The position numbers and the translations under genes are program-made. Source: Ephydatia muelleri (taxonomy: Eukaryota; Porifera; Demospongiae; Spongillida; Spongillidae). Taken from it: 64,000 nt of DNA. The DNA lies in assembly GCA_013339895.1 (NCBI GenBank), contig JABACO010000018.1:4321911-4385910 (forward strand), in the 5' to 3' direction. The notes under the pieces were generated by a model, which was not told the origin of the DNA, made no database searches, and saw only the letters and a list, made by a program, of their open reading frames with translations. This document shows positions 12,101 through 22,801 of the stretch, one piece after another; positions within the stretch are counted from its first letter, which is position 1; each line of letters opens with the position of its first letter.

Positions 12101-14714
12101 CAAAATGGAAAATTACTACCAGTCCAATTATGAACTATATAGCATGCTAATGTCAGTCAGCTCTTATGTACACAATCAGTACAAATAATAGAGTATTGCA
12201 GCTCTTTAGTTTTGTTTTAATGCCAAGCATTATGGTATGCAAACTCAAGCAGTACTATTAAATATAAACATGGATGAATGATTCATCTTCTTTCCATGCA
12301 GATATTGAATTATGTAGATGTTTTGAGCATTCAATGGTTGCAGGAAAAACACAGCATCTGAAGCAACAAATTCTCTTTGAGACATTTGGTGAGATATAGG
12401 GCTGGATGGCAATGGTGGTGTAAAAGGAAGGAAACAAGAATGAGGATCTAAAGTTAACACATGTATATGTCCATTGGATCCTAAGGAGGAGGATCATGTG
12501 TTGACCTAATGCACCACTGAACAGCACAGTTGAACAGAGTGCATGTTGTATGTACATACAAAAGCATGTGTCATGTCTTTGATGGGTAATGTTCAAGTTG
12601 AGAATGCAATGAATTTAAATCCTCGAACACAACCACAACCTTGGATCCATAATCCTGCATAGAGCAGTCCTGATGGAAAAATGCCACGCCACTAGCTTTA
12701 TTACTGTGTGCAACTATTCTAAATACATGCATAGAGAATTAATGCAAAGCCAATCATAATTACAACAATGTCACAAGATAACTTACTGTTTCTAGACCAT
12801 ATACTGGTATCTTCTTCTTTGGGTCTTTACCTTCTAGTGGAAGCTCTCCTGCCCACCTGACTGTCCCGTTCACTTTCCTCCCATCCTTTGTCATTATCAT
12901 CACTCTTGTTCCATGAGGTAATGGATGAGTGTCAATATTAGCAGTTTTAGCCTCCATGTTTTGTGATGCTGATGCCTGAGGTGGTTCTTTGGTACTTCTT
13001 TTTGCTGGAACAGTAGCAATATTGTTATCCTTTTCTATTGCTTCTGGAATCCAGGCCCTGTTTGGACAGTACTCCAGCTTCAACCAATCTGGTTGCTTGG
13101 CTACTGAAGCCAATGACAAAAATAGACCATTGTAGCCACGACTGGTGAAGTATCCGAATGTTCCATTAGAGGCACCACATCTATAATATCTGGAGTCCTG
13201 TGGGAAGATATTCATTACATATGTTGAGGTTGTTGTTGGCTCTCTTATTAACTATACACACAATCCCAGGTACCTGTACCCATTTGAGTGGACCAAACAT
13301 TGGTTACCATGTCAATTACAACAACACAACACTCACAAACAGTGCATATAGATCCAAACATAACTATGTTATGTGATGTATTGTAAAGTTCATACCTGTA
13401 TATCTTTGTTTTGCTGAGGAAGGTCTACACAAACATCACATTGTACAGTTCTTGTTTTTCATTATGTTGTTAGAGTAATAAATTAGGTTTTCACCAACAA
13501 GTTTGTCTTATCAAAATCACCTCAAGGATCAAAGGAAAGTATCAGGAAAAAAAAACCAACTGTTCTGCTTTTTTTATGTCATATGATTGTGAAGGACTAC
13601 AGGTCTATGATCTCCACCTGTGAGGTACACCAAATCAATCAACCAGCACACTAACCACTTTAATAACCTTCACACATCCACCCCTTACATAGCAATCTAC
13701 ACACAGGCTATAATTGATTATCTATATTCAGTGATGGGCTATCCCACAACAATCTATGTAGTGACAGATGACATAGGCATACAATAGTTCTATTCTAATA
13801 GGGTCACCAACATCCCACCACATCACTGACCACTCACAATGATATAAAAACTTCATCAGCTACTGTACATGTATAGTGAGTACATTTCATACACAAGTGT
13901 TTATGAGGTAGTGTTAGAAAAGACTGTGAAATTTATGTTGAAATAACTCTACTCTGATGCAAAAGTATCGTTCTAATCTTTTGTTGTGACAATTTGTTGT
14001 TGCCTCCATGTGCATACCACACTTATGCAAATACTCAACTCACAGTTATTTCCACTCCAAACATTGTCCCGGGATGTTCTCCAGTCACGGTTCCAATATA
14101 GCGGACGACAGCAGTAGAACAACACTTTATGCCATCTTTTCTCACACGTATGTAGACCTCATCTCCTTTCTTCACATCAGCACCCCAGTCTATCCAGCCT
14201 TCAGTTTTAAAAACACAGATACGCCTCTCAGCTGTTGGGATTGCTTTGAGAAGGTTATACTGTACATCGAAAAGTGGTGCAACGTTTCCGCATTCTTTGT
14301 ACAATTCAAATGCTACACTTTCATTTCCATTAACACATAACAAGTCTGCTTTCCGAATGAGCAGTTCTCCTCTTGAAACCTCAATCTCATCCTTCTTAGT
14401 ATACACACCAGGAATAGACCAAGCAACAGTTTCCACTTTTCGATCCCTCAGAAGTATATAATATTCTTGTTCACCTTTTAATTAAAGAAACAAAGTACTT
14501 TAGTACAAGAGGATCCCATGGTTGTCATCCCTTCCCTTACACTCTTAACTACACTAATGACATCAATCTGTTAAAGGCAAGGCAGGAACTCAAAAAGCGT
14601 TATGTACCTGACATGTGAGAACATACATCACATGATATACTGCTATAACGCTGCACACACACACATGCACCGCCCCGCTCCCCTCCCACACACACACACA
14701 AACACACACACACA

Positions 14715-14766
<52 letters not shown>

Positions 14767-14796
14767 AACACAAACACACACACACAAACACACACA

Positions 14797-14836
<40 letters not shown>

Positions 14837-15192
14837 GCTGAGCAGTGTTTGCATTGGTGCACGGGGAAGGAGGAGACCTTCCAATGACCACCATGGGTAC
14901 AATGCTGCACCTAAAATGGATTGAACCAGTTCATGTTGAATGCGCGTGCTGCTGGTATCTCGAGCTAGGACAACCAAGTCATATCCATATGCAGTTGTGC
15001 AGTTGCGAAATTAAAGGCTACGCTTTCATTCCATTACAAGTCTTCTTTTAGAACAATAGTTTCCTTCTTGAAATACTGGTATCTGACCTACACATGAGGC
15101 GCTTTAATAAATATACATCTCGTTCACCTCTTTAAAAAATAGTATACACTTCGCTTTACTTGATGGCATCAATCTGTTTGCGTACCTGACAT
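5094..15192 (-). CDS. CYLD-like triple CAP-Gly / coiled-coil / TKL kinase, copy 1
   Basis: Proposed exons, 5' to 3': ATGTCAG mini-exon (14608-14614, or 15186-15192), 14044-14474, 12787-13197, 8608-9072, 7998-8148, 5094-6112. All phases fit, giving 827 aa. Residues 1-146 match the CYLD N-terminus and first half of CAP-Gly 1 ([20 protein letters not shown]). Residues 147-283 hold the rest of CAP-Gly 1, a linker and the first half of CAP-Gly 2. Residues 284-488 hold the end of CAP-Gly 2, a linker and CAP-Gly 3 ([15 protein letters not shown]...GCTDGV...YFDCPP). Then follow heptads and a complete kinase. In CYLD, CAP-Gly domains bind tubulin and NEMO; here no ubiquitin protease follows. The kinase joins through a phase-compatible acceptor (tag at 6113-6115). 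The alternative is two adjacent genes, but the kinase exon lacks its own obvious promoter or upstream exon. Confidence 0.7.
6115..7997 (-). other. Intron between CAP-Gly 3 and kinase exon
   Basis: It contains a MITE (6247-6472) and, around 6806-7732, a 927-bp stretch absent from unit 2. A G-run sits near 7950-7972. No further exon was recognised. Confidence 0.5.
6247..6472. mobile_element. MITE copy A
   Basis: The inverted ends read CATCATTGCTGCAAAAAGG on the left and, reverse-complemented, ATGGGATCACTGCAGTG then AAAAGGGACCTAATGC on the right. The interior matches the copies at 26805-27033 (the unit 2 equivalent), 23025-23281 and 59755-59985. It is about 226 bp with no coding capacity. Confidence 0.75.
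7998..8148 (-). CDS. Exon 5, copy 1: second half of CAP-Gly 3
   Basis: The 151-nt exon has a TAG acceptor and a GTAAG donor. It reads [11 protein letters not shown] then [13 protein letters not shown], matching the GCTDGTF...RYFTC part of CYLD CAP-Gly 3. It ends in phase 1, which the kinase exon (2-nt remainder CC) completes as serine. Confidence 0.85.
8608..9072 (-). CDS. Exon 4, copy 1: CAP-Gly 2 end, linker, CAP-Gly 3 start
   Basis: The 465-nt exon lies between a TTCAG acceptor and a GTAAG donor. It starts DISVSYNQ with the [12 protein letters not shown] strand, continues through a Lys/Glu-rich linker, and ends with the [16 protein letters not shown] segment of CAP-Gly 3. The split position is the same as in copy 2. 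Confidence 0.85.
9484..9980 (-). pseudogene. Degenerate duplicate of exon 4
   Basis: Its reverse strand reads [25 protein letters not shown] and RIGSS, the exon-4 linker and start of CAP-Gly 3. The GTIRWIGT core is destroyed and no clean exon boundaries remain. It lies upstream of the intact exon 4 in the same intron and is absent from unit 2. Confidence 0.6.
11634..11950. repeat. CA/CCT-rich minisatellite
   Basis: Irregular tandem units of the CCTCCACACACCTCAACACA type run for about 320 bp. The unit 2 equivalent (29706-29850) is less than half as long. Confidence 0.85.
12787..13197 (-). CDS. Exon 3, copy 1: CAP-Gly 1 end, linker, CAP-Gly 2 start
   Basis: The 411-nt exon lies between a CCCACAG acceptor and a GTAAG donor. 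It reads [19 protein letters not shown] (second half of CAP-Gly 1), a Ser/Thr/Lys linker, then [16 protein letters not shown] to YGLET. Compared with copy 2 (TSDGIFNKIRYFTSP) it lacks three residues and the TSDG signature, so CAP-Gly 1 may be impaired in this copy. Confidence 0.85.
14044..14474 (-). CDS. Exon 2, copy 1: CYLD-like N-terminus and CAP-Gly 1 start
   Basis: The 431-nt exon begins GTGAACAAG after a TTAAAAG acceptor. With the ATGTCAG mini-exon it gives [16 protein letters not shown], comparable to the CYLD N-terminus, and then CAP-Gly 1 strands ending MFGVEIT at a GTGAGT donor. The copy 2 exon has exactly the same length. Confidence 0.85.
14608..14614 (-). other. Proximal ATGTCAG first exon, copy 1
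   Basis: Seven coding bases, ATGTCAG, are followed at once by GTACATA as donor. Joined to exon 2 they encode Met-Ser-Gly in phase. A second copy of this mini-exon lies at 15186-15192. Confidence 0.6.
14682..14834. repeat. (CA)n microsatellite with CAAA interruptions
   Basis: About 150 bp of CACACA broken periodically by AAACAC. It sits between the proximal and distal first exons; unit 2 has a differently interrupted version. Confidence 0.95.
15012..15192 (-). pseudogene. Decayed exon-2 duplicate with distal ATGTCAG first exon
   Basis: Bases 15012-15090 resemble part of exon 2 (the stretch around the FELYKEC and [10 protein letters not shown] codons) with deletions. At 15186-15192 an intact ATGTCAG followed by GTACGC repeats the first-exon signature. 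An exon-2-plus-first-exon cassette therefore appears tandemly duplicated, and the distal ATGTCAG could act as an alternative first exon. Confidence 0.5.
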
Positions 15193-15241
15193 GTTGATCA
15201 CGTAGTTAGGGCGTGTCCCGACCTTAATTATTTACTGAAGT

Positions 15242-15247
15242 TTTATT
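15242..15247 (-). terminator. Possible poly(A) signal of FHOD copy 1
   Basis: AATAAA on the minus strand, about 590 bp beyond the FHOD stop and 50 bp before the distal first exon of the CAP-Gly/kinase gene. The same hexamer is kept in unit 2 near 34444. Confidence 0.35.
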
Positions 15248-15837
15248 AATGATGAATAAGCGTCGGGAGTACAAATACAGCAGTGAGGTAAGGATGCAAT
15301 CGGCGCTTTTAGCAGATAACATAGTATTATCTCTGGCTTTAGGCTTTCGAGTCATTACGTACTAATGATTTTTTAATAACAAAGGTTTGCGACACTAAAC
15401 TCACTTATTGTTGACACGATCTTCGAACTACAGGTACAGGTACAAAAATGACATAAAATGTAGCTGTTTTTATGGATATCTATGTAGCCTTATTTATAAA
15501 CGATCCGATTGTCAGGAGCGGGTTGCACTGACAAGTAAGCAATCCAACATATATAAAGGATAAACTAATACTATCGCGTCGTGTGGTCAAACCGAAAATG
15601 CGAGGTCAACAGTTTATTTTCAAAGGATAAGGCTGTAATGTTTCATTGCCTATATAGTACAGAGGTACACATGTATATCAATCATACATATATGCACACA
15701 TACAAACATGTACAAAAACGTAACAAAGACTTGAGAATATGTAACTGTGAGCTCTGCTGTTGAAGTGCAGTTCCTTTGCAACCACTAAACACCTACAGTG
15801 AGTCACAGACACCTCCCTACAGCGGAGACATTAACCC

Positions 15838-18800
15838 CTAGCTCCTTTGTGTGACTTCCTGGATCTCATCCAATTCTTCACGACTGCCCAGCGTTCTTCG
15901 AACTACAGATACAGGTACAAAGGAAGCAGAAGACGAAATATAAATGACATAAAATGGAGCTGCTTTTATGGATATCTAGCAGTGTCTTGTGGAGAGCTAT
16001 GAAATCAACTGGCTCACTTGTTTTGATCTTTTCCTTCTTTTTCTTGTTCTTCAGCCCTGCCCTCTTCTTCTCCTCCTTCACTGCCTGGTTAGCTAATATG
16101 GCTACCAGGTCAGGAGTGTCTACATCATCTGAGCTAACAGCTGACCCTTTCGAGTCATCTTTCTCCTTCTTCTTCTCTTTGTCCTTTGACTTCCCAAACT
16201 ACATAAGAATGGAAGATAAAGGCAAGATGAGATATTGGAGAAAGTGAATGATAACAAAGAGATGAATATTGGTGATGCTGAAAATATTTGAGCACATAAT
16301 CTCCTACAGTACCAAGGATAAAAATGAACTGTTAGCAAAACTAGCTGCTGCTATATAAAAATACATCCAACAGGTTCAATTAAAAGTGGCACTTCCCCCT
16401 TCTTAGACGCTTATTGTTAACACTACACCACACCTGCACATCACTGTCATCAATGAAACTACATACAGGTAATAGGAATTGGTTCCACTTACAACTGATT
16501 CAATGATGAGCTTTCCCTTAGTCTTCTTCCTCTCTTTCTCGTACTTCTTCCTTTCAATTCTGGTGAGCACCTTGCCATGGGTAGTACGGTACTCCATTGA
16601 GAAGTCACTCAGTAAGCGACAGAAGCTATCAATCTGAGAGAGGGGAAAAGGACACTTATCAAACCATTACATTTATCCTTTCTCTTTCACTGTGATACAT
16701 ACACTATGGTACTAAATGTACACCATTACTACAAATATTCAATTTCTAAAAACGTATTCCAATTGCATGTGTAATGCTGTATACATGTATTTGTCATCAC
16801 TTAGCATGGGCTTCAAGTTGCTAATTCTACCCCCTCCCTCCTTCCCGTATCTCCCCTGCCAAAAAAACACACTTCTCAAAAGGACCACTATTCATTCCAA
16901 CGGTGGTGGAAATGATTAGATGTGAATGTGGGAGGATGTGTAAGTAGCACACTAATTAAAGCTAACCCTCAGTTTGTCAGTCAGGTTTGGGTTGACACCG
17001 AGGTACATGTAGAGCTTGTTGAACCGGTTCAGCACTCTTCTCTGGATGACTTGGAGGACCTTCAATCTCTCAGCAGCCTGTGTTAGAAACTGCGCAGATT
17101 TCATCTTCTTCTCCGTGCTGATAGAGTCCGAGAATGTTTCGTGCTTTGCAATGGCTCTCAGATGTTCCCAGCTCATGTTAAGGTCTGTCTTGAGCTTGTC
17201 CAATTGCTGCTCCAATTCACCCCACTCCATCTAATAGTCAACCAAAAGAATGATTTTCTCACATATGCTTAGCCTCCAAGTGAACACAACACAACCCATT
17301 GTAGTCTGCAAAACTGCCTCACCTTTGCAACAAAGTGGACGTGACAGAGCTCGGAATGAAGGTCAGAACTATCGGGGAACTTCTCTACCACAAGCTCCAC
17401 CAGATGCAGAAGTAAGGGTGCTTTGTGAACTGTGTCCTTGACATCTACTATACGTGACAGATACTCAAGGTCAAAGGCATCATCCTGCAACAAGAATGAC
17501 GTCAGTTAGCATTAATTCAAAGCATTTTAGGGGTAAAAATGGTGGCTATTCAGTGTGTCTCAATAAATAGGGTACACTTTGCATACACAGGAACATGTGA
17601 TAGTCCTGTCTGAACACACACTTTGTTGTATTGTATTGTGTACGTTATATGCACCCACTTCTTTGCCATTTAGGAAGTTTCCTATTGCAAGCAGAGTTCC
17701 AAGTACTTGCTTCAGTGTTTTGCTCTTCCGTATGTCGTCGATAGCCAACTTCACATTCATCAGACAATCTGCTAATTCCTGCAAGGTGAACAGATGTTGT
17801 GGCTCCCATCACATGCTCTGTCCGCAATTTCTCTTCCCACATTAATAGTATAGTGTAACATTATCAGCTTTATGCACTTTTTACAGGACACACTGTAGTA
17901 CTGTAATCAATGAATAGGCCTCCTGTCCTTATACATGTGCAGGGTGCTGACAAATGAGTACACTACTTTTAAGAACAAATAAAGCTCAGTATTAATTGCT
18001 CTGATTCCAATGTATAAATCTTACTGACTAGGCAAACAGAGCTATAATCAACTGAAATTGTGACCAATTATCTTTGTTTTTTGGGGGAGGAATTAAGTGG
18101 GGTTACATCATTACAGAGATGCCCAAGCCAACACCTTCTACATGCACACAATACTACAACTGAGTGGTACTGCATTACAGCAATATTTCAAATTGCAAGA
18201 AGCAATAATTTTTAACGGCATTCATGATTCATACATGTAAATGGTTTAGAAGTAAACAGTATTTTTAGTCCTTGATTAAAACTTTGGATTAACTGCAAAC
18301 TATTAATACATTAAATTTTTAATTTGAATAAGGAATGCTGTTTTCACTACATTATAAGTGTACACTCATTGGATATTGATGATCAGCTAGGGGCTCCCAG
18401 GTTATATGGACTGAGGGATTCAACCTTCTTGTCATTATGTGGGCCTTTTTTCATTTTCCATAATTTATTTATAGTATGGAGTAAATATATTCATCATTGG
18501 AAAACAAACAAAAGAACAACAAAAAACCCAACAATAAACTACTGTACACACACATTTAATAAATATGTATTGGCAATGCTGCCTCTGTATTGGCCCCCTA
18601 GCATTATGTAATGTTTCCTGTTAAGTTTATGTTTGTAAATAATAATAATTAAATATTTGAATAAAGTACTTTTTTTATTCCTATTTTTTGTGATCCTTTG
18701 CTTTGTTTTCACTATCATTATTTGCGTAAGTGCAATTTATGTACTAAACATCGTTCAAATAAGCATTTAAAGTACACTGTATATCGTTGCAGAACCATTT

Positions 18801-19184
18801 ACATACATGTACATTGTGTTCATTTTGCCTGTTACACGGCAATGTGTACCAAACAAACAGATAGGACTGCTATCAAATACCTATCTTACTATCAATAACA
18901 GCTCCATCTTACCGACTCCACAGACTGGAAGACATAGTTGAACCTCCAGAGGCTGAGCCTAGCCTGCAGCTCAGGTATAGTGGACAAGGTATGAAGGAAC
19001 TCTTCAGCAGGTCCCAGAACAGTATCAGGGTTCTCCTTCCTGGCCTCCTGGAGGGCATCCTGGATAGAGACCTTCTCCTCTTCAGTAGGTGTCAGGTTGT
19101 TCAACAGTTTCTGTTGAGGTCAATGTAGAGCAGCAATACTGGTGGCTTGGATATGTGCATCCATTGTGCAGAGCTATGGGCTAC

Positions 19185-19248
<64 letters not shown>

Positions 19249-20245
19249 ACCTGGCATGGATCTCCTGACTTTAACCCTGAACTGACCTCGACAATCTCGC
19301 GGCTGAAGTAGGAGTAGTCCATGTTCAAGATGGCTGCCTTGATGTGTCTAACAGCAGGCAACCTCTTGATCTCGATCAGAATGTTGTTGGCTCTTCTCTG
19401 CTCCAGCACTGTCAGTGACTTACCCTTGCCTCCTCCACCATCCTGAAATGCAACACAGAGCTCTGCATGAATGAGGACTGTGTGCTCATGAATAGAATGC
19501 AACCATTGCAATATTGCATGCAGTACTTGGAGTATTTATTAACTTCCACACACCCTTGCCTTTGCATTGCATTCACAGATGTTGTAATATCTTTTTTTTT
19601 TTAATTACTTCATTTTTGTTGACTGATTGCTCTTTGCCATTAGTTTCAAATTCGAAGTGTGCACAGACTCAGTGGCACATGTATCACACCCACAGTACGT
19701 GCACATATGTTGCAGTGCAGTACTTACAGTCGAGTCCTCTGCCTTCATTGGGATGTCCAGGGTGCGCTGGGCAAACAGGTGGGAGAAGGCTTCGTGTGGT
19801 ACCTCTACTTTGGGTAGCTCCTTCCATATGACAGTACCACCTGCTCTGGCAATGGTGGGTTGGTTGATGACCTGTCTCTTCCAGTTCAATTTCTTCAAGT
19901 TCTGTTTTGGCATAGCTGGAAAAAAAAAGCAGACACATTTGATTATACTCTTCCCCAGGCTTTCCAGCTACTCTGTACAATGATGTGTACCCAATGTAGT
20001 TAGTGAGGGTATGGACAGACATATGGTTTAGTTCAAGAAGTGGATTGCTTTAGTTAGTGAGAATGCTAGTGAAAAAGCTCCTTTGTGAGAGTAATAGACA
20101 TTTGGATACATGAGCTAGCTACCTGATCTGCATGATAGCTTCATTCATATGCCACTCCAAACCAAGGCATTTTTGTAATATCACAGAACATTTACCATGG
20201 CATAAGAGTACATACAAATGTCTGACAACGTCAACATCACACTGA

Positions 20246-20280
<35 letters not shown>

Positions 20281-22801
20281 ATATCAAAACTCAACTTCCA
20301 TTTGCTGCATTATTTAGCACAAGTACAATGTAGTTCTTACAGTGTGCTATCATTTCTATTTTAACTCCATTAATATAAGCATCAAAGCATCACCTACCTG
20401 TAGACTTCAGTCCATTGGGCAATCCCGGGGGAGGTGGAACACACCCACCAGGGGGAGGTGGAGGATGGGGTGGAGCCCCGCCAGGGGGAGGTGGAGGAGG
20501 GGGTGGAGCCCCACCTGGGGGAGGTGGAGGAGGGGGTGGAGCCCCACCAGGTGGAGGTGGAGGAGGGGGTGGAGCACCACCAGGAAAGGGAGGAGGGGGA
20601 GGAGGGACTCCTCCAGGAGGCAATCTTCCAGGGAAGGGAGGTGGGGGTGGGGGTGGAGCCCCCCCAGGAGGGGGAGGAGGTCCATCTGGGAGAGGGTCCT
20701 TCAGGAAGTCCTCCTCATCTGCCTCAGTGAGGTCCGTGAAGTCCAGGCTATTGACCACCAGGGGACCAAGCTTGACGTCGGTGGGAGCGTATGCCCAGGC
20801 CAGCTCCCGTCTCTCGTCCAATGGAGTCTGCTCACGGCCGTTGTTTACACTCTCAGCCTCCACAGGAGCAACACTCTCAGCCACGGCCTGCATGTGGTGG
20901 CACACAAAGCTACACTGATAGCACATGTATGCTCCACACAGAATAATCTTCCCAACTTGAAAAATAAATAAGTACTAAGTACGTACAATCCTCTTGGCAA
21001 GCTTTAATTCACACAAACATCTCACAACTCTATTCATCCACTCAATACACATCACTCAAATCAGCTCAGATTACAACATTAACCCCTTCCATCCTCTCTC
21101 CCTCTTTATTACCTCAGCAAGTTTAGCAGGCGCCACCTTCAGGCAATCACCAATGATCACCTCGTTCTCATCAAAGAGGGCCTGCATCCGTTTGGCCTTG
21201 TTGGCCACACCCCCCTTCCTCTTGGCCTGCTGCTGTAGCAGCTGAGCCATGAGAGGGCTCACCTCCACCTCCTCCTCCTCCTCCTTTGCCACCATGGTGC
21301 CCCCTGCTGCCTGCACTGTATCAACAATGGGAGCAGAAATGGATGGGGGTGTGGCAGGGGTGGGGGCAAGAGATGGACCGGTGGCAGGCACAGACGCTGT
21401 GGCTTTGTGCTCGGGTGCCTTTGACACCTCTGGCTCCGCCTCTTCGGGGACATTGGGTACCATCTCGTGGTGAGACTTGTCGAAAAACGTGCTACCGCTG
21501 GCCCTGGCTGGCTTGATGAGTAAAGGACTCTGGGGCATAGGACTGTGGGCCTTCTCCATCGATGACTGCTTGGATATGTTACCCCTCTTGGAGTCAGCTT
21601 CTTTAATCTTCCTGTCCAGTTCATCCAAGTCCTGAGTTTCAAACACCTGGGACCTCCTGTTGTAGTAGAAGATTCCCAGGGCTTGGTCATCGGAGATGAT
21701 TCTGCTGCGCCTGTTCACGTTGCCTGACCTGGCCTCGTGGGAGGACTCTCTCTTCAGCTCACTCTTCCTCTTCTCCATCTGGTCTGCCACACTCGGCAGC
21801 TTGTCATCGAGCTCAGCCAACTCATCGTTGTCATCGGGAACCATAGGACCAGCTTTATCCTGTGTTGGCTTGACGGATTCTTCTTTAGGTCTGGCAGGCC
21901 TGGTGTCAGATTTGGGGGTGTCCTCTTTAGGTCTGATGGACTCATGTTTAGGTCTGATGACCTCATCTTTAGGTCTGATGGCCTCATCTTTAGGTCTGAT
22001 GACCTCATCTTTAGGTCTGATTGTATCCTCTTTAGGCTTGACACTCTCTGTTCTGTTGTGCGAGACATTTTTATCAGCACTAGGAGCTCTTCTCCTAAGG
22101 ATGGTCGCCTCTTCTTCCTTGGCATCTTCATAACCATTATCATTGAGGTTGCCATTTTCATGGGGCCTGGATGGTGCATTCCCGTTCTGGTTCAAAATGG
22201 ACACAGATTTAGTTTTGAGCTCGCTCGCGGGGTCCTGCAGAAGCCTCTTGTGATTGGAGGTCTGTACTGCAGGTTTGGCTCCAAGCACACCCTCCTCCTC
22301 CTCCTCCTCCTCCTCCTCCTCCTCCTCCTCCTCCTCCTCCTCCTCCTCCTCCTCCTCCTCCTCCTCCTCCTCCTCCTCCTCCTCCTCCTCCTCCTCCTCC
22401 TCCTCCTCCTCCTCCTCCTCCTCCTCCTCCTCCTCCTCCTCCTCCTCCTCCTCCTCCTCCTCCTCCTCCTCCTCCTCCTCCTCCTCCTCCTCCTCCTCTT
22501 CAGAATTGGTCAACTCATCAGTTCCCACTGTGCTCAGCATTTGAGTGAGGAGCTCGGTGTCTATTTTGGGTTCCACTACTCTCCCAAGCTTCCTGACGTG
22601 CTCTGGGGACTTCTCTGGACTCTTGTCAGCTGTGGACGGGCGCTTGCTGGAGGTCTCATCGCTATTATCCTTCCCTTTTGTCCAGGAGGTGCGTCTCTCT
22701 CTGGTGCGTGATGAGCACAAGGTAATGTCCTCAAAGCCTGGGGGGACAGCAAGGATACTACGGTAACGTGAAGGCATACAATACACTGCTCCATCTATCA
22801 T
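15838..22801 (-). CDS. FHOD: FHOD-type formin, unit 1
   Basis: Exons in order: 21113-22737 (possibly to an ATG at 22801), 20398-20887, 19728-19915, 19287-19442, 18913-19110, 17659-17778, 17323-17484, 16967-17230, 16493-16633, 16018-16198, 15838-15902. All phases fit, giving about 1,200 aa. It contains an acidic low-complexity region, a Pro-rich FH1, and a full FH2. FHOD marks include GTLLAIGNFLNGKE, VKDTVHKAPLLL, VVEKFPDSSDLHSE, SWEHLRAIAKHE and FSMEYRTT. The C-terminus has a basic segment and TIRRTLGSREELDE, matching the FHOD autoregulatory tail. Formins nucleate and bundle actin; FH1 recruits profilin-actin. The N-terminal GTPase-binding/FH3 region is not found: a good acceptor at 22738 suggests missing 5' exons, yet the next sequence upstream is the end of unit 2. 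Confidence 0.85.
16018..16198 (-). CDS. FHOD: FHOD unit 1: basic C-terminal exon
   Basis: The exon reads FGKSKDKEKKKEKDDSKGS, then DTPDLVAILANQAVKEEKKR, then a Lys-rich stretch. It has a GTGAGC donor in phase 1 leading to the last exon 15838-15902, which encodes IRRTLGSREELDEIQEV and a stop. If the donor is skipped, the frame continues to 15878 with an unrelated tail. The resemblance to the FHOD3 C-terminus favours splicing. Confidence 0.7.
19191..19247. repeat. (GT)n microsatellite
   Basis: A pure dinucleotide run in an FHOD intron. In unit 2 it is interrupted (38453-38535). Confidence 0.95.
20242..20283. repeat. (AAAT)n microsatellite
   Basis: About ten AAAT units in an FHOD intron, absent from unit 2. 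Confidence 0.95.
20398..20887 (-). CDS. FHOD: FHOD unit 1: FH1 exon
   Basis: A 490-nt exon starting AVAESVAPVEAES, with an acidic DFTDLTEADEEDF box as in other FHODs, followed by about eleven proline tracts separated by GGAP or GG. These are profilin-binding sites. The DNA is a G-rich minisatellite on the plus strand, which explains copy-number differences from unit 2. Confidence 0.85.
22285..22500 (-). repeat. Coding GAG trinucleotide run (about 70 Glu)
   Basis: An essentially pure (CTC)n/(GAG)n tract of over 200 bp inside the first FHOD exon encodes roughly 70 consecutive glutamates in the acidic region before FH1. The reading frame is kept on both sides (LTNS... before, GVLGAKP after). 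Confidence 0.9.

Larger units (their letters stand above)
9073..12786 (-). other. Large intron between exons 3 and 4, copy 1
   Basis: It holds a degenerate exon-4 duplicate (9484-9980) and a CCTCCACACACCTCAACACA-type minisatellite (11634-11950). About 9126-10620 is missing from unit 2. The other open frames show no family resemblance. Confidence 0.6.
3324..21112. repeat. Tandem segmental duplication, unit 1
   Basis: This stretch is colinear with 23317-40339 on the same strand and covers the same CAP-Gly/kinase gene and the FH1-to-C-terminus part of the formin. Exon sequences are nearly identical; introns differ by substitutions and by several indels of 0.1-1.5 kb. Homology starts at the ACCATTTTG shared at 3324 and 23317, and stops at 21112 and 40339, where the FHOD splice donor lies. 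Confidence 0.9.

Noticed and set aside
14590-14977. Cys/Val-rich minus frames (also at 33759-34136)
   Set aside because: Translations of (CA)n microsatellites, with no splice or family support.
20342-20971. Plus-strand Gly/Arg-rich frames opposite the FHOD FH1 exon (and at 39651-40244)
   Set aside because: Shadows of the proline codons on the minus strand.
21737-22711. Plus-strand poly-Leu and poly-Ser frames
   Set aside because: Antisense readings of the coding GAG repeat in FHOD.
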